Source: Thioploca sp. (lineage in GTDB: Bacteria > Pseudomonadota > Gammaproteobacteria > Beggiatoales > Beggiatoaceae). From it: 63,538 nt of DNA. The DNA is taken from contig JAAUSR010000024.1 of the NCBI GenBank assembly GCA_012032555.1, positions 1-63,538 on the forward strand. The letters run 5' to 3'. Below are positions 57,753 through 63,538 of the stretch, piece by piece; the stretch's first letter is position 1; every line of letters begins with the position of its first letter. The notes under the pieces are model-generated. The model saw only the letters and a list, made by a program, of their open reading frames with translations. It was not told the DNA's origin and did no database searches. Both the position numbers and the translations under genes were made by a program.

Positions 57753-57883
57753 CAATTTCTCAAGTTTAGAAGGAAGTTGGACACGCTATGCTTTGTTTGA
57801 CCTACGTTTAAAATTGATAGGTGGTAAGTGCAGATTTAATCTAGTTCTAACGAAAAATAAACCTGATAAAACATTAGATACTA

Positions 57884-58889
57884 GAGTTGTATCACGAAAT
57901 TTAAAATGCTATTTTACAAAAAGGAGGATATAAAAAAGAACACGTTTTGTAAACTTAGGAGAACGAGAATGAAAATGCAACTGTCAGAACTCACAACAGA
58001 GCGCAAATGGCGTGCAGCAACCGGGTTGAATGAGGAAAGATTCTATAAGTTGTTAGAGCGTTTTAAAGTAGCTTATGAAGCACTGTATAAAAAAAGTATA
58101 GAACAGAAACAAGAAGCAGAAAAACATTTTGATTTTGGTCTTTCTAATGAAGAGGAATTGTTATATTTTACCTTATTTAGCCTAAAATCTGGGCTAACTT
58201 ATGATTTATTAGGTTTAGTCGGTAGCATGAATGCTTCAAGTGCCCAAAAAAACCAAGCGAAAGGTTTGAAAATATTGGCAAGAGCAGCATTAGGAGAATA
58301 TATGTCAACCAGAACTATTAAGACCAAGGAAGAATTCGATAATTTGTTTGGAGGGATTGAAAAATTGCTCATAGATGCCACCGAAAGTCCCAAACAACGT
58401 CCTAGCAATAATGAAGAACAGAAGAAATATTATTCTGGTAAAAAAAAGTCATACATTAAAAGCCATGTTGATAACCACAAAAGATAAGTATATTAAGTAC
58501 TTAAGTCAAAGTTGTTACGGTAAAACACACAACTATAGCTTATTTAAGCAATTATTTGCCCCCAAAGTCAAGTGGTTTGAAAACCATTGTGTCTTAGTGG
58601 ATTCAGGGTTTCAAGGCTTTGGCAAAGATTACCAAACCCAGAAACTATCTTTATCTCAAAAACGTAAAAAAATTGCAACTTAACTGAAAATCAAAAAAAT
58701 GACAACAAAAAAGTATCTCAAGAGCGAATTTTTGTAGAAAACAGTATTTCTGGCATGAAACGCTACAGAATGCTTGTAAATAAAATCAGATTTCATCTCA
58801 TTGATTTATATGATGAAATAATCGGAGTATGTGCTGGACTATGGAACTTTTATCTAGATAACTGATTGGTTTTTAACGTGATACAACTC
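57884..58889 (+). mobile_element. IS5-family insertion sequence, 1,006 bp
   Basis: Perfect 13-bp terminal inverted repeats GAGTTGTATCACG (57884) and CGTGATACAACTC (ending 58889). TA flanks both ends and is the likely 2-bp target duplication. It encloses one interrupted transposase gene. The element lies between the amidotransferase gene and the DUF262 gene. Confidence 0.85.
57969..58865 (+). pseudogene. IS5-family transposase (orfA/orfB, disrupted)
   Basis: The first frame, 57969-58487, encodes an N-terminal helix-turn-helix part (TTERKWRAATGLNEERFY) and the start of the DDE domain (KLLIDATESPKQRPSN, with the first Asp). Translation then needs a frame change at an 8-A run (58440-58447) to continue as SHTLKAMLITTKDKYI, which may be programmed. 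The second frame carries CVLVDSGFQGF (second Asp) and stops at 58683; the rest (VENSISGMKRYRMLV, the final Glu region, ending FYLDN) lies in a third frame. The second break means the copy is probably inactive. Confidence 0.75.
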
Positions 58890-58943
58890 TACTACAGATT
58901 CTAAATAGAAGGTAAACATGTCTCTTTTTTAGTAGAAATATTT

Positions 58944-60053
58944 ATGATAACACCTAACCAAACCGAGAATGCCGAAAAGCAAATCTATTCACAACAACAG
59001 GAAGTTGCTTACGACACCCGTGAGTTTACAGTAGAGTTGCTGGTTTCAAAATATCTGCACGGTATAGAAAATGATGAAAATGAAATTTATGTTCCTGAGT
59101 ATCAAAGGGAATTCGTTTGGGATAAAGAAAGGCAATCCAAATTTATTGAATCAATTGTCTTAGGTCTACCTATTCCTTTCATATTTGTTGCTGAAATGAC
59201 TGATGGTCGTTTAGAAATTGTGGATGGTTCGCAGCGCATCAGGACTTTAGCGGCATTTTTAGAAAATAAATTGCAGCTAGAAAAAATTGAGGTGTTAACG
59301 TATTTGAATGGCTTCTATTTTCATGATTTGAGCATTCCCCGTCAACGCAAATTTCGTAATGCAGTCATTCGTATGGTGGTGCTTTCGGATAAGGCTACTG
59401 AGAAAGTCCGAACTGAAATGTTCAAAAGAATTAATAGAGGTTCTGATATTCTCAATAATATGGAAGTCAGAAAAGGACTAATGAGAGGGAAGTTTCGTGA
59501 TTTTATCTATCATAAATGTGCAACAATTGAATTACTTAATCAATTATGTCCTCTCCCTCCTCTTGCCCAAAAGAGACAAGAATTACCGGAGTTAATATTA
59601 CGTTTTTTTGCATTCATAGATAAATATCCTAATTATTCTAAAGGACTTGGCAATTTTTTAGATGCTTATTTAGATGAGAAAAACCAAAACTTTTCTGAAA
59701 TAGAAGAAAAAGAGAAATTAGTTCTATTTGATAATGTTCTCCAATTTGTCCATAAACATTTTCCTAAAGGCTTTGTCAAGCCAACTGGTCGGCAACAATA
59801 TGCTTCTAAGATGTACTTTGAATCCGTTTCAGTAGGAGTCGCTTTGGCACTTCAAGAACAGCCAGAATTGTTACAACAAGCACCAATAAATTTAAAATGG
59901 TTGAATAGCCAAAACTTTAGAAAAGTAGTAGAACCGAGATTTGACACACATTCTCCCAAATGTATTAAAGTGAGAATTGATTTTGTAAAAAACGCTTTAT
60001 TAGGAAGTGAGATAGATATCAATGAAGTCATTAATGCCGAAAATGAAGATTGA
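58944..60053 (+). CDS. DUF262 domain protein
   Basis: A 369-residue protein with a DUF262 (GmrS-like, ParB/Srx-fold) N-terminal domain: EYQREFVWDKERQSKFIES, then LPIPFIFVAE and the catalytic-type IVDGSQRIRTLAAFLEN (D-G-x-Q-R motif for nucleotide binding). The central TEMFKRINRGSDILNNMEVR block is also typical. There is no C-terminal HNH DUF1524 domain, so it is not a complete GmrSD enzyme. It lies 3 bp before a HEPN-type gene, a combination known from conflict systems. Confidence 0.85.
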   Translation: MITPNQTENAEKQIYSQQQEVAYDTREFTVELLVSKYLHGIENDENEIYVPEYQREFVWDKERQSKFIESIVLGLPIPFIFVAEMTDGRLEIVDGSQRIRTLAAFLENKLQLEKIEVLTYLNGFYFHDLSIPRQRKFRNAVIRMVVLSDKATEKVRTEMFKRINRGSDILNNMEVRKGLMRGKFRDFIYHKCATIELLNQLCPLPPLAQKRQELPELILRFFAFIDKYPNYSKGLGNFLDAYLDEKNQNFSEIEEKEKLVLFDNVLQFVHKHFPKGFVKPTGRQQYASKMYFESVSVGVALALQEQPELLQQAPINLKWLNSQNFRKVVEPRFDTHSPKCIKVRIDFVKNALLGSEIDINEVINAENED

Positions 60054-60056
60054 GGT

Positions 60057-60776
60057 ATGGAAACCGTCAAGAATGAGTTTAATCGGCGAGTAATTGAAAT
60101 TAACCAATATTTTGACTTTTTACAAAAAGTGGAAACCCAACAAGTTAAAATACATTTGCCCAGTGGTGAAGTAAGACCTCTGGAAACATTATTACCACCT
60201 ACCTTGAAGGCAAGTGGTATTTTATTACTTTATAATTTATTGGAATCTACGGTTATTATGGCCATTGACTATATTCATATTGCTATTTCTACAGAAGATA
60301 ATCTCATTTACCAAGACGCTATTGATGAAATTAAAAAAATTTGGATTGAATATCGATATAACAATTTTAAAAACCAAAATGATGGTGCTGAACAATTATT
60401 GAAACATATGCAGGATATCATCAATGATAGGATTGTCATATTTGACCATAATGATAGAAAAAGAGAATACTTAAATAAACTAAAAGGAGTTAATTTTTCT
60501 GGAAAAATTGATGCTCAACAAATAAAAGAGTTTGCTAGAAAATATGGATTTGAGGTTAATCAACGTGTAGCAGGCCAAAGATTGATTCAAATAAAAGCAA
60601 GAAGAAACCAACTTGCCCATGGAGAACTTTCTTTTAATGATTGTGGAACAATCTATACTTTTTCAGAGTTAATGCAGTTCAAAAAAGAAACTGTCCTTTT
60701 TTTGAAAGAGTTTCTATTAAAAGTTGAGAAATATTTAAATCATAAAAAATATAAAAAAACCATAAGGTCAGGATAG
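60057..60776 (+). CDS. MAE_28990-type HEPN protein
   Basis: A 239-residue all-helical protein with the HEPN ribonuclease hallmark R-x4-H in KARRNQLAHGELSFNDC (about 183-199). The N-terminal block METVKNEFNRRVIEINQYFD and the SGILLLYNLLESTV helix match the MAE_28990/MAE_18760 HEPN family. It immediately follows the DUF262 gene, so the two probably form one operon; the HEPN protein would be the toxin-like effector. Its 3' end abuts a palindromic repeat that also cuts the STAND gene on the other strand. Confidence 0.75.
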   Translation: METVKNEFNRRVIEINQYFDFLQKVETQQVKIHLPSGEVRPLETLLPPTLKASGILLLYNLLESTVIMAIDYIHIAISTEDNLIYQDAIDEIKKIWIEYRYNNFKNQNDGAEQLLKHMQDIINDRIVIFDHNDRKREYLNKLKGVNFSGKIDAQQIKEFARKYGFEVNQRVAGQRLIQIKARRNQLAHGELSFNDCGTIYTFSELMQFKKETVLFLKEFLLKVEKYLNHKKYKKTIRSG

Positions 60777-60899
60777 CCAGGTAGGGTAGGCAAAAGCGAA
60801 GCATTGCCCACCATTTCACTATTGATGGTAGGCAAAATGCCGTGTGAGTTTCGTACCCTATTAAACCTCTTGGACGGCATTTCGCACACCCTACTTGGC
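60776..60899. repeat. Palindrome-ended intergenic repeat, 124 bp
   Basis: It begins GCCAGGTAGGGTAGGCAAAA and ends CACACCCTACTTGGC; the outer 12 bp are inverted repeats with one mismatch. An internal GGTAGGGTAGGCAAAAGCGA...TTGCCCACC resembles the motif at 14241. It marks the boundary at which the STAND gene loses its C-terminus. Confidence 0.6.
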
Positions 60900-61695
60900 T
60901 TTCATCATAACTAATATTAACATCCAAATGAGTTAATGGCTTAATAATAGCCTCATGGGCTTCATTTTGATTGAGAAGTAATAAGTTGAGATGGGTAGTT
61001 TGACCGGATAAATGAGGTAATAATGTTTCAAATTCAGTAAGTAGTTGTCCTAAAAAATCTTGTTGTAAAATGAACACAAAATTTATTTTTATTTGGTGAT
61101 CTGCTGATAACGGTTGAGTGAAGCAGTGTTGTAGCGATTTAATAAAAGTATAGCGTTTTGATGAGGATACTTGCGTTAAAAAATATTCAAATTGATCAAA
61201 AAATATGACGATATGGTTACTTTCATAAAATTTAATGGATTGAATTAAGTTAATTAGAGAGGCAAATTGTGCTTCTGCTACAAAATTATATTGCGATAAA
61301 TAAGTATGTAACTGTTGTAATGGGTCTGAATATTCACGAAAATAAACGTAAATATAGCCATTATTAGCTAATAATGGAATGAGACCAGCGTTAATCAATG
61401 AAGTCTTCCCCGAACCAGCCAGACCACTCAAAGTAACTATCTTATGATGGATTATCTTCTTAGCCATGCTTTTTAAGGTTTTTTGGCGACCGTAAAAAAG
61501 TTCTTTATCAGCCAAATCGTAGGGGACTAAGAACTTGTAAGGAGATGAAATCATTGATTTAGTCGTATGCCGAATCATATTTTGAACAACGGCTTTATTG
61601 CCTACCCTAATATCACTTGCTATAGGTAAGGTAATATCATCAAACCCGGCTTCATTTTGACTATTGGCTTCAAGTTTATCTGTATTATTTGTCAT
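60893..61695 (-). pseudogene. Truncated STAND NTPase (nSTAND1-like)
   Basis: About 267 residues of recognisable protein: YKFLVPYDLADKELFYGRQK, Walker A SGLAGSGKTSLINAGLIPLL and Walker B HIVIFFDQFEYFL match the nSTAND1 NTPase start. The gene should continue into long sensor repeats but runs into the repeat at 60776-60899; the open frame continues antisense into the HEPN gene to 60679, which is not plausible protein. It therefore looks truncated by insertion of the repeat or by a deletion. Such NTPases are abundant in conflict systems. Confidence 0.7.
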
Positions 61696-61922
61696 ACGCT
61701 GTGTTCCTATCGACTTTCACCAGAAGGAATGTCATACCACCTTGGCTTTGTTAACAGAGAATTTATCATAAGTTGTTAACCGGAATGATTCGATTATCAA
61801 CAGGAATATGGATGAAAAAATAAATTTTTATAGTTTAATACCGTTCAAGACAAAGAAACTATGAAGTTTGTTATCAAAGCAGTGGTGTTTTTACTCGTTT
61901 ACTCGTTCCCACGCGCCGGCAT

Positions 61923-63320
61923 CACTGCCATTAAGTTAAGCCTAAAAGCATATCTGGCATCGTCGTTTAGCATAGTGAAGCCATTGTCGAGCAGAACATT
62001 TTTTGCTCGGCACTTGACGATTGTTTCTAACTGACGTGGGATGGGTTAAAAAAAGCTCTTCTAACTTCTTAATTACCGAATCAGTATCCTCATTACTGTA
62101 CAAAATTTCTATGGCATGGTCTTTTAGCGCATGGAATGACGCTGCCCGGTTGACTTGCTGTGGCTGCCGAGTCGGCTGGTTGCCTAAGAAAGCATCACAC
62201 TGAGCGGTTAAAATCGATTCTAAGCCGGTTAAATATACGGTCGCATAAAAGTCCTGATACACAGATTGGGCCGTTTTCCCCATAAAATTTTCTAAATTCA
62301 GTCGTGTTTTCAATATTCCATCAAAGGTTTCTTCACTCCAACGAAGCGCGTAGAGGGATTTGAACTCAGCGGTTTGATACTCGTGCTTATCAAGTAAACT
62401 GGTGACCAAAACCTCATACTCGCCAGTCTTGAAGACGACACGCACCAAACGAACCGTTATCGAGGGTAGTAAACCGCTTCTCTTAATCTCTTGAAGTTGA
62501 CGGTGATGCGGTTTCCGGGTGACGATTTGACTGTCATCACCCTCACCCTTTAACATACCACGCGCTTGGGCAAAGGCAGCCGCTGAACAACGGATGAGAT
62601 AGTTTCGATTCGCTTGGTGCAGTGTTGCTAACCATAAGTAAGAGGGGTAGTTACGGTCGCCAATGCTCAAATCTGGTTCGTGAGTGTCAGCCAAATGTGA
62701 GTGGGCCAAGTCAACCTCGTCGGCTTGAGCGTGACCTAATTGACTATCTAGGGCAATTCGATTGAGCACGTCGTACATCACCGAGGCCATACATAGGCGT
62801 GGTGACCCGGCACGTTAGGGTGATCATTGCTATAACGGATGCCACCCAAGGTGTGGATAACCTCCGCCGTGTCCGGCAATAATATTTTCGAACCGTCAAT
62901 ACTTAAAATACGCATCCCTTTATAGCGTTTAAATTCACCATCACCGTATTGAACCTCAACGACCGCAGTTTGGTTCAGTTCAATGAAGGCGGTATGTTTT
63001 AATTGGGTTCTTCTTTGACTGAAGGCACTATGACTGATACTCGGTAAATCGAGTTGATGGCTCAGCTCATTGAGGATTAATTGTAGTGATTTAACACTTG
63101 TTCTCATGATTAAGAGTATCATTCGGGAAAAACTTAATTTTCGCTGCCGAGTAAAATATTTTGGGTTACTAATGTGTCGGTTTTTAAACGGTTCATCTTT
63201 TATCAGTCGTCTGCTTATCTCTATCGTTGGTGTTTGTTTTCCATCATCTCATCCTCACTTGACTATATCCGCTATACTTTAGCATATTAGCTCAGTTTTG
63301 GGCTTAACTTAATGGCAGTG
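61923..63320 (-). mobile_element. IS4-family insertion sequence, 1,398 bp
   Basis: Its ends are inverted repeats CACTGCCATTAAGTTAAGCC (61923) and its reverse complement (ending 63320), with at least 20 matching bases. It carries one transposase gene on the minus strand. The 11-bp flanks (CGCGCCGGCAT and ACCCGATTGAG) do not match, so no target duplication remains. Its ends recur in the shorter elements at 38709 and 42563. Confidence 0.85.
61942..63122 (-). pseudogene. IS4-family transposase, one frameshift
   Basis: The first part (62778-63122) carries ILSIDGSKILLPD with the first catalytic Asp. The second (61942-62790) carries LSIGDRNYPSYLW (second Asp) and LYALRWSEETFDGILKTRLN, which matches the IS4 signature Y-x2-R-x3-E-x6-K with the catalytic Glu. 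A base is missing around 62790-62800, where GHHAYVWPR* should run on into MASVMYDVLNR. The DDE triad is complete, so repair of this single base would restore the enzyme. Confidence 0.85.
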
Positions 63321-63332
63321 ACCCGATTGAGT

Positions 63333-63538
63333 TTAATCAGTCAATTCCACTTCATAAGTATAAGAATAAATCGTAATGCCCAGCTTAGTGGCAATGGTAC
63401 GCGCTTGTTCTTCCACCATGGGAGAAATGACAATCAATCGCTGGGCAGTACGCTGATGCCGGTTTTCATAGAAGCGAGCCTTGCGCTCAAATAGATACAT
63501 ATCACCTCGACTCATCGAGGATTTAATTTCGACAATCA
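63333..63538 (-). CDS. DUF3782-like PD-(D/E)XK protein, 5' part outside window
   Basis: The C-terminal 68 residues of a gene that runs in from beyond the right edge. IVEIKSSMSRGDMYLFERKA contains the E-x-K catalytic strand of the nuclease fold, and RTAQRLIVISPMVEEQARTI and the LGITIYSYTYEV end match DUF3782 family proteins. It ends 12 bp from the IS4 right end. A scrap of the same gene type lies at 8289-8332. Confidence 0.6.
   Translation of the reverse strand, partial: IVEIKSSMSRGDMYLFERKARFYENRHQRTAQRLIVISPMVEEQARTIATKLGITIYSYTYEVELTD

Noticed and set aside
57753-57883. Start of a synthetase gene after the amidotransferase
   Set aside because: The ATG at 57749 is followed by a stop after six codons and I see no synthetase motifs up to the IS.
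58440-58447. Treating the A8 run in the IS5 transposase as another sequencing error
   Set aside because: IS5-family elements often use programmed frameshifting at such runs; only the second break near 58680 looks like damage.
60679-60892. C-terminal 70 codons of the STAND reading frame
   Set aside because: They run through an intergenic repeat and antisense into the HEPN gene and show no family pattern.

Overview
The window looks like chromosome of an AT-rich gammaproteobacterium, most plausibly a relative of the large filamentous sulfur bacteria (Beggiatoa/Thioploca type). This is inferred from recognisable gammaproteobacterial gene order (yciB / yciI / bolA / ppiC, PP0621-pilS-pilR, mlaF-mlaE, ribBA-like/ribH/nusB), from the low GC content, and from the very large secreted repeat proteins, transposon fragments and palindromic intergenic repeats scattered between housekeeping genes. 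No 16S rRNA is present, so the taxonomy is not proven.

Layout. 0-9.4 kb: a decayed C-terminal gene fragment and a palindromic repeat; a DUF2202 lipocalin-free ferritin-like secreted protein; a membrane protein with a DUF2511-like tail; mutM; a UbiH-family hydroxylase; a lone prepilin; pdxB; then a mosaic of an ISAs1 transposase relic, a DUF3782 scrap and an Rpn-family nuclease gene. 9.6-17.2 kb: a 1,444-residue secreted leucine-rich-repeat protein, a YidD-like protein with a cysteine-rich tail, a GspA/ExeA-type ATPase, and three tRNA genes, of which tRNA-Leu(UAA) is split by a 231-nt group I intron. 17.8-26.8 kb: DUF4160, the dapE-ppiC-bolA-yciI-HD-yciB cluster, a papain-like amidase, an AlbA_2 protein, a ParA-like remnant, mlaFE and a protein with a duplicated domain. 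27-36 kb: a LeuA/citramalate-synthase-like enzyme, a Na+/Ca2+ exchanger, a secreted M4 metallopeptidase, gapA and tkt. 36-42.1 kb: a three-gene cassette (membrane-anchored coiled coil with ricin-type domain, ParM-like actin, small ribbon-helix-helix-like protein) and a 1,061-residue secreted phosphodiesterase-like protein. 43-50.4 kb (minus strand): ribBA-like, ribH, nusB, PP0621, pilS, pilR, dut, moeA. 50.7-63.5 kb: an accessory/defence region with a deaminase-type toxin and immunity gene, a broken RelE with intact antitoxin, corA, a Septu pair (ptuA-ptuB), an N-acetylglutaminylglutamine amidotransferase-like gene, an IS5-family element, a DUF262-HEPN pair, a truncated STAND NTPase, an IS4-family element and the start of a DUF3782 gene running off the window.

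How it fits together. Housekeeping genes sit in short operons, while the accessory DNA is concentrated in intergenic repeats and in the last 13 kb. Ends of the IS4-family element (CACTGCCATTAAGTTAAG) recur as terminal repeats of short non-coding elements at 38.7 and 42.6 kb, the latter with an 11-bp target duplication, so a non-autonomous family seems to have been mobilised by it. Four genes (HD hydrolase, pilR twice, the amidotransferase) are each broken by loss of one base in a short homopolymer; the repeated pattern suggests sequence-consensus errors rather than true decay. The most interesting candidates for new biology are the intron-split tRNA-Leu, the actin-like/coiled-coil cassette, the deaminase toxin pair and the DUF262-HEPN pair.
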